Source: Cryptomeria japonica (lineage: Eukaryota > Streptophyta > Pinopsida > Cupressales > Cupressaceae). Taken from it: 64,000 bases of DNA. Below the pieces are notes generated by a model, which was not told the DNA's origin, did not search any database, and was given only the letters and a program-made list of their open reading frames with translations. The translations under genes were made by a program, and so were the position numbers. Where the stretch lies: the NCBI RefSeq assembly GCF_030272615.1, contig NC_081415.1, positions 234,925,303 to 234,989,302 of the forward strand, written 5' to 3'. Below are positions 1 through 10,985 of this stretch, one piece after another. Positions within the stretch are counted from its first letter, which is position 1; each line of letters starts with the position of its first letter.

Positions 1-493
1 CCGAAATTGGCACATTCAACTTAACCTCGCACTTTGGGATTTTCGGACACCTACAGGAGCTACCCCTTATTCACTTGTCTATGGTGCCAAATCTTTCTTT
101 CCTATTAAGGTCAAGTTACCATCCTTACGAGTCTCTTTGTGCAATATAATCAATGATGAAGACTACAAGGTCTTCAGTTTATAGGAACTAGAACTATTGG
201 ATGAGTGACAACAAACTGCTTTTAATCATCATAAGGCTTATCAATAGAGAATGAGTCCCAGCTACAATCACATGGTAAATCCTCACACATTTGAGGTGGG
301 TGACTTAGTATTGAGAGAGAATCCTTAGAATCAACAAGACTGAGAAAAGAAAGGAAAATTTGAGCCCAATTGGCTTGGTCCTTATGTCATCACAACAGTC
401 TATGGATTAGGTGCATATCTTCTCTCAATACCAGACGGAGAATCTTTGGAAGATCCTATCAACATCATGCACCTTCGCAGGTTTTACATATAA
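1..493 (+). pseudogene. Ty3/Gypsy integrase C-terminus (remnant)
   Basis: Reading frame 2 encodes the end of a Gypsy integrase: a stretch with PTGATPYSLVYG, the conserved end of the catalytic core, then GDLVLRENP and the tail LGPYVI...IMHLRRFYI ending in TAA at 491-493. Several stop codons interrupt it (for example after KVFSL and LDE), so it is dead. Its closest relative in the window is the minus-strand integrase at 59918-61057, which has PTGATSYSLVYG and the same tail. The element continues beyond the left edge. It shares the order integrase, low-complexity spacer, antisense PMD gene with the Gypsy element on the right, which supports a Tat-like assignment. Confidence 0.88.
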
Positions 494-1288
494 CTTTTCA
501 AAATTATAATATCAAATTTTTTTTTTAAAATATCAAAAATACAAAAAAATTATAAAAATAAAAAAAATCATTACTTGGTGAAAATCTAGCAAACAGGCAC
601 CTTGTGACACAAAAAAATTGAAAAAAAAAAGTAAAAAGAATGAAATTCATCCAAGGGTGAAAACCACTTCAGTGGCATCCTGGGCAAGTACAATTGTAAA
701 AACTAGATTACCGGTGCCTTGTGTAGAGACATTGCTCCCCCCTCCTTCAAGATTCAATCTTATCCTTTCACTTTGCATGCACTCACAACCCATACATCCA
801 TAATAAATTTACCCATTCTCATCATGGCTTGTTATTGATCTATTTAAGATTGGTTTTCCATTCATAATAAACCTTCCTTTTCCCCCACTCCTTCCATAAT
901 AAATTAGGTCCAATCTATAACTGGGGCAAAATCCTAAATCTAGTGGTGGAAGTGGTACCTTGAGCATCACATTTTTTCAGAAGCATCGTCTTTTCATTCT
1001 TCCTTCTTTTCGTGCACAATCCACAGTAAGAAATCATTTGCATCGCCAATCTGCACTAAAGTTCCGATCTTCTTTGTAATAAAGCATCAATTTCATGGAT
1101 TCAGTCAGCTTCAAATGAGACATAATCAGCAGTGGGATTTCAACAAATCAAATCTTTCAGTAGACTTTGGGAACAACATGGTTTTCAACTTTATCTATCC
1201 TTTATCAGGATAACAACATTGTGATCAAATCAAACATGTTAACATATGTGGCAAGAAACACAAATAACTTGAAGATTTCATTGTGTTG
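494..1288 (+). other. Gypsy 3' spacer, no gene seen
   Basis: Non-coding stretch after the integrase stop, with A-rich runs at 515-640 and no protein match that I can see. It is best read as the post-integrase spacer of the left Gypsy element, interrupted at 1289 by an LTR element and resuming at 9159. The last five bases, TGTTG (1284-1288), are the left target duplication of that insertion. Confidence 0.55.
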
Positions 1289-1460
1289 TGTAGCGTCCTA
1301 AAATTGTGACACTTGCAATTTCGACTGCATTTCGATCTTCACGATGGTGACGCAACATGCAACCTGAATGGAGACCCCGAAACTTGTCTACGACACCAAA
1401 AACTGCATTTTCTAGCACCCTGGCCTGAACCTCCTTTGCACCCTGCTGTCCCGGGAGGTG

Positions 1461-1584
1461 GGACCAGAGCGCCCAGCACCCTGGTCCTTCAAGACTAGGG
1501 CGCCCAGTGCCCTGGTCCCCCAGGACCATAGCGCCCAGCGCCCTGGTCCCCCAGGACCATAGCGCCCAGCGCCCTGGTCCCTGG
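1461..1584 (+). repeat. 31-bp tandem repeat in 5' LTR (4 units)
   Basis: Four units of 31 bases begin at 1461, 1492, 1523 and 1554, each with the core GCGCCCAGCGCCCTGGTCC or a close variant. The 3' LTR has only two (8080-8141). This 62-bp difference, less small indels, explains the length difference between the LTRs. Confidence 0.85.
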
Positions 1585-1703
1585 GCCTATTTTGGGCCTG
1601 GTCTCCTATGGGGTCTCGGGTCTTTTTGTTTGCAAATTGGAAATTATCATTTCCTGGTCGGCCTAAGGTCGGGAAAATCAGTCTTTTAGCCCTAATTGAC
1701 AAG

Positions 1704-1710
1704 TATATAA
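1704..1710 (+). promoter_or_regulatory. TATA box of 5' LTR
   Basis: TATATAA, repeated at 8261-8267 in the 3' LTR. It marks the likely U3/R junction of the LTR promoter on the plus strand. Confidence 0.6.
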
Positions 1711-2579
1711 ACTACTTTTCCTCTCTCATTTTGGGAGGATGAAAAAGAAAGACATGTGTACAAGCGTGGAAACTATACTCAAGCATTCAAGCATTCCTTC
1801 AAGTAATTGATCATTTCAAGTCTCCATTCAAGGCTAAGTGTTGCATTCAAGACAAGGATTCAACCATTGAAGAGGAGATCACTTACTACATGCTACAACA
1901 AACAACAACATCTATACCTTCGCACATAAGGATACAAACATCCTTACAACAAGGTATTAGTACTTGTTTTACATTACATACATTTACATTTACAGCATTT
2001 CTCATTTCTTGGTTAATTCCAAAACTGGGGTTTGACCTAAAGGCAAACCCCTAATCCCTAACCCCCCAATCGTCTTCACTTTTCTGTGTGTAGGTTGCAG
2101 GTACGCGGCTGAAATTGAAGATCTGGAATCCTTGTGCAGAGATGAACAGATCCCCCTTCGTTTCACCGATTTTTCGGAGGACCATGGCGCCGGGCGCCAT
2201 CGTCCTGACAACTTTTGCTCAAATTTGCAGGACAGTGCTGTATCGACATTTTACTGCTAATTCCAGGTTCGCAGCTTCATCCTATATCCCTATCTTAGTT
2301 TATAAGGGAATCTTTGTCACTTTCTATGCATTCCTAGCTTAATTCTTCTATCAACATTCTTTACAAAAGAGGGTAGCCTTGCTTTCTTAACCCTTGAAAC
2401 ACATTTAGCATCCAATCTTGCATTGTGTGGGATTGGATCTTGTGGGTTTCAACCCCTCTTTTGAATGTAAAGTATCTCCCTTAAGTGAAAACCATCAACC
2501 CTAGCAACCTCCCTTCTCTCTCCTTGGAGTTGGAAGAGGGGAGAGCAACTAGGGTTCGATCGTGATTTTTTGCTTTACA

Positions 2580-2602
2580 TTTTGGTGAACTTGACGTGAA
2601 CA
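2580..2602 (+). promoter_or_regulatory. Primer-binding-site candidate
   Basis: Directly after the LTR end comes TTTTGGTGAACTTGACGTGA, the expected place for the tRNA primer site. It is not the initiator-methionine type used by the Copia elements in this window, and I cannot name the tRNA. Confidence 0.4.
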
Positions 2603-3758
2603 TCCTTTCTGATTATTCATGGCTAGATCTGAAAATTGGATTCCTTGATTGCATTTCCATGTTTGATCTTTTGCAAATTTTAGAGGTTAATTGCATAAAA
2701 ACCCTAAAATTTTCTTTTGAAAATTGAGCTTGTGAAATGTTTAATTATTAATGCTTGTTTCAGATCTGCTCTTCTATTGCAAATTATCAATTCATATTTG
2801 TGCTTTAATTTTGAAAATTAAGTGGTTAAGTGTCAAAACCATAATTTTTGAAACCCTCTTGATTCAACCTTTGTCCGACAATTTCACTGATCAAAACATC
2901 TCCAAATCAGCTGTAACTTTGGATTCCGCAATAAAATCACAATGTCTTTCATCCCTGAAAATTTGGAAAAAAGTTGCGAGGACCGTGTGCACTCCGAGCG
3001 CCATCGTCCCCGACATTTTTTCCGAAATTTCGGGAGCAAGATCTTACTGTATTTTCCTGCTAAAATCCAGAATTTTGGCTGATTTTATCAATTATAACAC
3101 TTTCAAAATTACAGTCAAATTTGGTCTTGTGATTGCTTGGTTTAAGGCTTCTAATCATTCAAAAATCATTGAAATTGAAATTTTGTGTCAAAATTGTGTT
3201 CTTACTGTCATAAATCTGAAAAGTGTGTTTGCATTCATTCGAAATTTCAGTGCCTTATTCAAATTCTTGCAATTTGTGATTTTTGAAATTAAGTGCTTAA
3301 TTACAACAACTTTGATTTCCGCTTTCAAAATTGAATTTTGCGTGAAATTGAGTCAATTTTTAATTTTCAAAATTTGCATTGCTCTTGACATTCCCTCTAA
3401 AATCATAAAATTCAAAATTTCAGTTTCCCTCTCTTTTTCAAAATTCAAATTTTGCATTTTTCAACAATCTTGGTAGGATTCAATTTTGAGATTGCAACTT
3501 TAATTTGGCCTACCTACAGATCGTAAAATCACTCAATTTTTTTAGATTAGCTCTAAAATCATCATAACTTTCATCCCTGCAAATTTTGAAAAAAGTTGCA
3601 AGGACCGTGTGCACTCCGAGCGCCACGGTCCCAGACATTTTTTCTGAAATTTCAGGAGACTGTCGTGATTGCATTTAATAGCTTAAATCCAGAAGATTGG
3701 CTGATTTCACTGAAAATTGCTACCTCTAAATTCAAAATCTTCTCTCTCTTTCTAGTGC
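2603..3758 (+). other. Untranslated leader with repeated module
   Basis: AT-rich leader before gag. A module of about 95 bases occurs twice, near 2978 and 3599, around GGACCGTGTGCACTCCGAGC followed by an ACATTTTTTC stretch and ending near AAATCCAG. The same module in diverged form lies inside both LTRs (about 2176-2270 and 8752-8845). An open frame at 2751-3476 is low complexity without recognisable domains, and I do not call it a gene. Confidence 0.55.
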
Positions 3759-6700
3759 ATGAGTTTTACAACAATAAGCCCTACTTACACTATTCCCGTT
3801 AGACGAAGCCGTAGAATTAAGTCTTTCCGAGGTTTAATTACTGAGGAGACGGAACCTAATTTGAGTAGTCTTTTTAATGAGGACATGGGTAATTCCTCTA
3901 ATCCTCCTAATGATGAAGAAGCTCTCCATGAGGTTTCTGTAGAACAACTTTCGAAATTGGATAATCAATTTGATGATTTTCACCAATGGATGTCTCATGA
4001 GTACCCCAGTAGTCAAGCTCTTCCTTTAATTGAGGGTCTAAAACGTATGGTTCAAAGTGATAAGAATGGAATTGATATTTTGCATGGTATTGCACACATT
4101 GTGGATTCGAATGTGATGCCTATGAAGAGTTGTGCCGAATCTTTAGGTTATACACAACCTCCTACACAAGTCAATCATTCTATTCCTTTGACAACTTCCA
4201 TTGCTAGCATACCTACCTTTACATCAAACATAATGACTACTTCTATACAAGACATTCCCCCTGTGATCACTAGTCATGGGGGAAATCCCTCTTCTTCAAT
4301 TAACCCTATTCCTTCATTCAATCCAACTTCTTCATTCATCCCTTCAATGAGTGTTCCTATTCCATCTTCACAAATGAACATGATGCAAGGGGGCAATTCA
4401 TTTAACCATTCTATTCCTCCTTGTAGTGTTCCTCCTATCCAATCATCTCCTATGACTAATTATCATAGAGTCCCACCACCTTACTCTTTGCCTTCTTTCA
4501 ATAACATAACACCTCCATCTCAATCTAACACATCTAACATGAATTCTTCGACTGAAGCGACCATTAACAATCTTGCACAAACTGTCTCTTCTTTACAGCA
4601 ACAAATTGCCTCTATGAATCAATCTAAGTTTAGTGTGCCCACATTTGATGTTGCGAGCCCACTTTCTCTTGACATTGTCCGAGCTATCCCTCCTAAACAT
4701 GTTGAAATCCTGCATATGGAGCTTTATAATGGTAAAGGTGATCCTCTAACACATGTTAAGACTTTTCAAACAATATGTACTGATTTTGCTTATGACCAAA
4801 GGTTGCTTGCAAAACTGTTTACTAGAACATTAAGAGACAAAGCCCTACAATGGTATTGCTCGTTGCCTTCTTATTCTATTACTTCTTTCAAACAACTTGC
4901 AAATGCTTTCATTCAACAATTTCAAAACAATATAAGTCCTAAAGTTACTTTGATTGATTTAATGCATTGTAAACAAGGTGTTAAAGAAAAAGTGACTGAT
5001 TTCATTGGTAGATATAAACATTTGTATGCTCAAATTTCTTTTCCAGTGCCTGACAATGATATTCAAAGAATCTTTATTTCTAATTTACAAAAAGATATTC
5101 GAGACCAACTTCTGTTTTCTGAGTTTACTTCTTTCCAACAGTTGTGTGCAACTCTTCACAATTATCAACTGACTGTGAGTCAAATGGAACAATCACATCC
5201 TATGGCTCCGAGTGATAAGGGTGATAGCAGTCAACAACCATTTGGGAAGTTTAAACCGAACAGAGATTCCATCAAATTCAATGAAAACATCATCAACAAC
5301 AATGTGAATGCAGCATCAGGTGTGCCTCCTATTTCTAAATTTTTCAAGAAAGAAAGAAAGTATACTCCTTTGAATGAATCATTGCATAGTATTATGAATA
5401 AGTTATTGGAACAAAATGTGCTTACTCTTCCTCCTGTACGACAAATTGATCCTGCAAAGATTACTTCACCTTATTTTGATAACAAAGCTTTTTGTCAATT
5501 TCATCGTCAGCTTGGGCATGATACTGAAAAATGTTTTTCTTTAAAGGGTAAAATTCAAGATTTGATTGATAATAATACTATCTCTGTTTCTGGAGTGAAT
5601 GATAAAGGCAACACATCTGTAGCTCCTCCTAACCAAAATCTTCAGATTTTTACTGATCCATTACCTTCTCATACCTCTAATGCGATTGAGGCTAATGATT
5701 CTTCTCTCTCATCTGATGGTCTTGTGTCTATGACTCCGAATGTGATTAAATTTGTAGAGCAGCAAGAAAACCCTAAAGAACCTTCCATCACATTTGATTC
5801 TAGTGAAACTATCAGGGCACCTGATGGTCCTTTATACATAGTTGCAAAAGTCAAGAATACACTTTGCCGTGGAGTGCTTATTGATCCTTCGTGCATGGTT
5901 AATGTTATTTCTGAGGAATTTCTTTTTACTTTGCAATTGAATCAAGTGATCTATGACAAAATAGATGTGATTGTGAAACTATTTGATGCATTTTCTTCTC
6001 CTGCAATTGGTTCTATTACATTGCCTATTGAGGTCCATAACAAATCCCTTGATGTAAACTTTGCTATTATTCCTTCATCCGAACAATTTCGTGTGAAGCT
6101 TGGCTATCCTTGGCTATCTTCCATGAAAGCTATTGCTTCTCCTATTCACAAGTGTTTGAAATTTCCCCATAATGGTGAAGTTGTTACTGTCAATCATAGT
6201 CTCTTTAAACCAGCTGAAAGAACCTCTAGTGTTCCTATTGATTACTTTTGGCCTAAACAATTCCAATCCCTTCCTCCGTGAAGTGATCATCTTTTCAAAT
6301 CTTATCAAAAGTGGAAAACAGATATGATCCTATCTTTAAGTGAACCTAGAACACCCAAACTTGATATTCCTATCATTCTTGAGAAGGAAGTTCTTCCTTT
6401 GAAAGATAAAACTAATGTCTTTCCTTAAGAAGATTCCCAACCCGTTCCTATGGATGTGACTATGTCTATGCCTAATAAATCTTCTAAAAGTAGACCTATA
6501 CCTCCTCGTCATGATGGATTTGGTCTTCTTCCTAAACCAAAAATTCCTCCTTTATATGGAGCAGTTCCTCCTCCTTCCTTTTATAGAGAGAAGAGACCTT
6601 CCTCTCCTCCTATTATCCAGCCTAAGAGACCACAACCTAAACACCCAAGTGATAGGGATGAGAACATTCCTCCTCCTCAATCTTCTCCACTTCCTACTAA

Positions 6701-7184
6701 GACTAGACGAAATCGTTCTGCACGTGAATGTCGACGAAAGCGTTGTCTTAGAGCTCAAGCAGCTACTTCTCAAACTTTGCAATCTCCAAAAACACCTTCA
6801 ACAAGCATTATTCCATTTTCTCCAAAATCTCCTAAACATAAGATGCATGATGGTCTTGATCCTGTATGGGTTAAAGATCCTATTTTTATAAATCTTGATG
6901 ATGATATAGATGAAAATGTTATTCATGATGAACATGTTACTCCTCTTGCTTCTGATAGTGAATATGAACTTGTTGATGTTGATAACCATTTATCTAACGA
7001 ATTTTCTAAAGCACTTATCCTAGCTCCTAGACAAGAACAACGTGGCTCGGGACATGAACATAGCCCTTGTTTGGATCTTGTGATAGCTCCATTTGCTGTG
7101 TTGGATGTTCTTCCTCTAGCGTGTTCCCTGCCTTCCCGAAACATTGATCAGCAAGATCGGGGGGTAGATGACGTGCTAGACTAG
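3759..7184 (+). pseudogene. gag: Gag-protease polyprotein frame with two in-frame stops
   Basis: The first block, 3759-6281 (840 aa), has a Ser/Pro/Asn-rich N-terminal half (about residues 130-290). A retrotransposon gag domain follows (about 320-480; GDPLTHVKTF, ALQWYCSLPS, FQNNISPKVT). Next are a Cys/His motif C-x-FHR-x4-GHDTEKC (about 577-592) and a retropepsin-like segment (about 690-800). The usual protease D-S/T-G triad appears as LIDPSCMVNV, so the enzyme is doubtful, while LGYPWL near its end is typical. TGA at 6279-6281 and TAA at 6426-6428 are in the same frame as the next block, 6450-7184, which is Pro-rich and then acidic. The original protein was probably about 1,140 aa. No frameshift is seen. 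Confidence 0.82.
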
Positions 7185-7890
7185 TTACATTAGCATAGCA
7201 GATTCTCTCCTCCTCTCTTTTGTTACTTCTTCTATTTGTTGTCCTTAGTGTTGTCTACTTGAGGACGATGCAAAGCATTGAGATCTCTTTTGGTCTCTCT
7301 CATGTTGACTCAAAAGACACATGTGTTCCCTTCTTCTAGGTGACCTTCCTTGATTGGGGAATGAAGAACAATTATGCATACATACATATGATATATATAC
7401 ATGAATTATCATACAGCATACTGACCCCAAGGAAAGCGAAGTCACCTCATGCTTTGTGTTTTGTGTCTATTATCCTTGGGTTTATCTCACACTTGGGGGC
7501 TAAATCTTTGTGATAACGTGCTCCTTTCCTTTCTCATTTCTTATGTGTATCACTACATTAAAACAATCACCCCCGTTGAGGCGTGTGCGATCGCTTTAAC
7601 GTAGGGAGGCATACACCCCGTCTATCCCTTCAGGATACTTGAAAATTTCTTGGCAAACTTAGCTTTGCCTTGAAAATTTTTGGTATTTCTTTTGCATGAC
7701 TCATAGTGAGGGAACCTTACTACTGACAGTCATGGTTCTCCCTCGTGATCTTCCCTTTTACTTTGTCAATCAAAGTCGTAAGATCCCTAGTCCACTGGGG
7801 GCTTGGTGTGTCTTGCCTCCTTGACGTGGTGAAAGTCTTTCAATGTTGTTTCCTTGTACTTTACCAGAAGTATGAGCATACATACTCCCG
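7185..7890 (+). other. 3' untranslated region of gag-only element
   Basis: No coding signal. It contains repeated G-rich phrases (ACTTGGGGGCTAAA near 7491, CCACTGGGGGCTTGG near 7792) resembling the polypurine tract at 7891-7907, perhaps decayed duplicates of it. Confidence 0.45.
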
Positions 7891-7907
7891 CTAAAGTGGG
7901 GGCTAAA
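7891..7907 (+). promoter_or_regulatory. Polypurine tract
   Basis: CTAAAGTGGGGGCTAAA lies immediately before the 3' LTR, the position and composition of a plus-strand primer. Confidence 0.7.
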
Positions 7908-9153
7908 TGTAGCGTCCTAAAATTGCAACACTTGCAATTTCGACTGCATTTCGGTCTTCACGATGGTGACGCAACACGCAACCTGAATGGAGACCCTGAA
8001 ACTTGTCTACGACACCGAAAACTGCATTTTCTAGCACCCTGGCCTAAACCTCCTTTGCACCCTGCTGTCCCGGGAGGTGGGACCAGAGCGCCCAGCACCC
8101 TAGTCCCCTAGGACCATAGCGCCCAACGCCCTGGTCCCTGGGCCTATTTTGGGCCCGGTCTCCTATGGGGTCTCGGGTCTTTTTGTTTGCAAATTGGAAA
8201 TTATCATTTCCTGGTTGGCCTAAGGTCTGGAAAATCAGTCTTTTAGCCCTAATTGACAAGTATATAAACTACTTTTCCTCTCTCATTTTGGGAGGATGAA
8301 AAAGAAGGACATATGTGTACAAGCGTGGAAACTATACTCAAGCATTCAAGCATTCAAGCATTCCTTCAAGTAATTGATCATTTCAAGTCTCCATTCAAGG
8401 CTAAGTGTTGCATTCAAGACAAGGATTCAACCATTGAAGAGGAGATCACTTACTACATGCTACAACATACAACAAACAACAACATCTATACCTTCACACA
8501 TAAGGATACAAACATCCTTACAACAAGGTATTAGTACTTGTTTTACATTACATACATTTACATTTACAACATTTCTCATTTCTTGGTTAATTCCAAAACC
8601 GGGGTTTGACCTAAAGGCAAACCCCTAATCCCTAACCCCCCAATTGTCTTCGCTTTTCTGTGTGTAGGTTGTAGGTACGCGGCTGAAATTGAAGATCTAG
8701 AATCCTTGTGCAGAGACGAACAGATCCCCCTTCGTTTCGCTGATTTTTCGGAGGACCGTGGCGCCGAGCGCCATCGTCCTGACAACTTTTGCTTAAATTT
8801 GCAGGACAGCGCCGTATCGACATTTTACTGCTAATTCCAGGTCCGCAGCTTCATCCTATATCCCTATCTCAGTTTATAAGCGAATCTTTGTCACTTTCTA
8901 TGCATTCCTAGCTTAATTCTTCTATCAACATTCTTTACAGAAGAGGGTAGCCTTGCTTTCTTAACCCTTGAAACACATTTAGCATCCAATCTTGCATTGT
9001 GTGGGATTGGATCTTGTGGGTTTCAACCCCTCTTTTGAATGTAAAGTATCTCCCTTAAGTGAAAACCATCAACCCTAGCAACCTCCCTTCTCTCTCCTTG
9101 GAGTTGGAAGAGGGGAGAGCAACTAGGGTTTGATCGCGATTTTCCGCTTTACA
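7908..9153 (+). repeat. 3' LTR of gag-only element
   Basis: 1246 bases, TG...CA ended, followed by the target duplication TGTTG (9154-9158). TATA box at 8261-8267. It carries two 31-bp units at 8080-8141. Confidence 0.92.
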
Positions 9154-9158
9154 TGTTG

Positions 9159-10229
9159 GTGTCAAGTCTTGGTTTTCTTTTGATTTCATCTTTTTGGTGA
9201 CATGTCTTTTAGCTTTTTTGGGATGTCTCTGACTAGAGATCGTATCTCCAGGATGTCTTTGACTAGAAAGATGAGGATGAGATATGTTCACCTATTGTTT
9301 TGTTGTCTATGGATTGTCTCTTAGTAATGCTATGACCTATCCAAGGATATGAGGACAATTTGAGTCTAGTGTGAATTGGGGCATTCCTTGTTTGCAACTA
9401 ATATCTTATCTCCATGCAAACAAGTACAATGACTTTCTTGGTTGAACCTATACCTAGATTTTCATAACATGTTTTCCATAATAAAGCTCAATAATGATAA
9501 AACACAAGAAGCTCTTTCACTTCCATATATTCTACTTTCATCCCCCCCCTTTCTTGATTGACCTCTATTGTCCTTCCCAAGTCCATGTAGCCCGCTATCA
9601 CATGACTGAGTATAATGACACACAAAAAATATTTGCATTTCATATAGTTTGCACCTGCATCATCACATGTTAGCATATCTCATTTTATACATACATATAG
9701 ATATCATAATTGCATCACATCCTGCACACATCACTGATTAGTATATCATCGACACATCATGCATTCTCATCATGTATATAATCATAGCATGTCAATTATC
9801 ATACATTCATGTACATTTAGTACATTCACATTTGCATCATGCATGTCATATAAAAATAGAAAATAACAAAAACATATTGCATATCATCATGTACATATTT
9901 CCATCCATAACATAAGATCATCATATAAGATCATAAACATAATAACATCATCATAAGCATCATTATAGAAACATGCATAAATAAATTGCATCATAAAGCA
10001 TATAGAACATCACATAGGTACACATGCATATAGTTGCCGCAACGAATGAGTCATCTCATATATATATATATATCAAAAAATCTTAAGTGTCATAAAATAA
10101 TGATGTCAATATCTCATAAGGCTACAAAATCACTCGAAGGTGTCAACATCATCATACAAAATACTATTACAAAAACTGGATCTAAGAGAGCTATAATGAA
10201 CTCCCTCCCTCAGAGCTAGCTAGCCTTGA
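9159..10229 (+). other. Gypsy spacer with low-complexity CATCAT/ATATG repeats
   Basis: No gene. From about 9660 to 10080 the DNA is degenerate CAT/ATA-rich repeat, including a short (AT)n at 10060-10073. The Gypsy element on the right has comparable low-complexity DNA (58560-58930) in the same relative place between integrase and antisense PMD gene, so this is the continuation of the left Gypsy spacer. Confidence 0.55.
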
Positions 10230-10934
10230 AGGAATCTGAGCTCTTGAAGTCCCTACTCCAAGATCACCTCCTTTGTCTCCTCCTCCTAGTAATGGGGGTG
10301 GAGACATAACTCCGCAACTAAATGCCTTTCGTCTATCTCCTCCTCATGTGATAGAAGTACAAGAATTTCTCCTGAAGCTCCTAGCCCTCAGCTTTGGAGG
10401 AATAGCTACATAGTAAAAATCTCTCAAATAGGCTATCTCCTCTCCTACCCATAGGACATATGCATATCAAGCCCCTGTGTCCTCAGCTGCTCTCCTTCCT
10501 GACATCAATGCCTCCTTAGCCTTAGTATACCACTGGATGGCCTGATCCCTCTCCCTCTGCATCTCTGCTAACTATCACCTCAATCGAGTCATGTCTCTCT
10601 AGAGATCCTCGATCTCATCGGTCTATCCTGCTGCAAACTCTTGCAGTGCTAGAAGATCATCCTCCTCCTTATCTCCAACTTGAGAATCCCCCCTCATCCC
10701 TATCCTATTTCTATACCTATCCCTAAACATCTCTCCCTGGTACCTATCCTTGTATTTGTCCACCAACATGTAGCACCTGTCCTCCTCTACCCCTCGGCGG
10801 TTTCGGTGGTCTCCCTACTTGTGGATCTTGTCTCTCCTCAACTCTTTCTTTGACATCCCTCTGTCCACCCCTGCCCCTCACCACCCTCCTCACTGCTCCT
10901 CTCCTCCGCCTCCTCCATCTCCCACAACCCCTAT

Positions 10935-10985
<51 letters not shown>

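Larger units (their letters stand above)
1289..2579 (+). repeat. 5' LTR of gag-only element
   Basis: 1291 bases, TG...CA ended, collinear with 7908-9153. It differs from the 3' LTR mainly by copy number of a 31-bp GC-rich repeat (four versus two) and scattered substitutions, so the insertion is not very recent. A TATA box sits at 1704-1710. Confidence 0.92.
1289..9153 (+). mobile_element. Complete gag-only LTR retrotransposon (TR-GAG-like)
   Basis: A full element is bounded by two direct LTRs (1289-2579 and 7908-9153). Both begin TGTAGCGTCC and end GCTTTACA. Identical 5-bp target duplications TGTTG lie at 1284-1288 and 9154-9158. The internal region (2580-7907, about 5.3 kb) holds a gag-protease frame, a purine-rich tract before the 3' LTR, and no sign of reverse transcriptase, RNase H or integrase. 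Non-autonomous elements that keep gag but lack pol are known in plants as TR-GAG. The zinc-knuckle-like and protease-like parts resemble Ty3/Gypsy, so it would need pol supplied by a Gypsy relative (inference). It interrupts the spacer of the left Gypsy element. Confidence 0.9.

Noticed and set aside
618-803. Small open frames of 60-100 codons scattered over the window
   Set aside because: No domains, no conservation between repeat copies, and a number expected by chance in 64 kb of AT-rich DNA.
2751-3476. 241-codon open frame in the gag element leader
   Set aside because: Low-complexity Phe/Lys/Ile composition from AAATTT-rich DNA, no domain, lies in the untranslated leader, and spans the repeated module.
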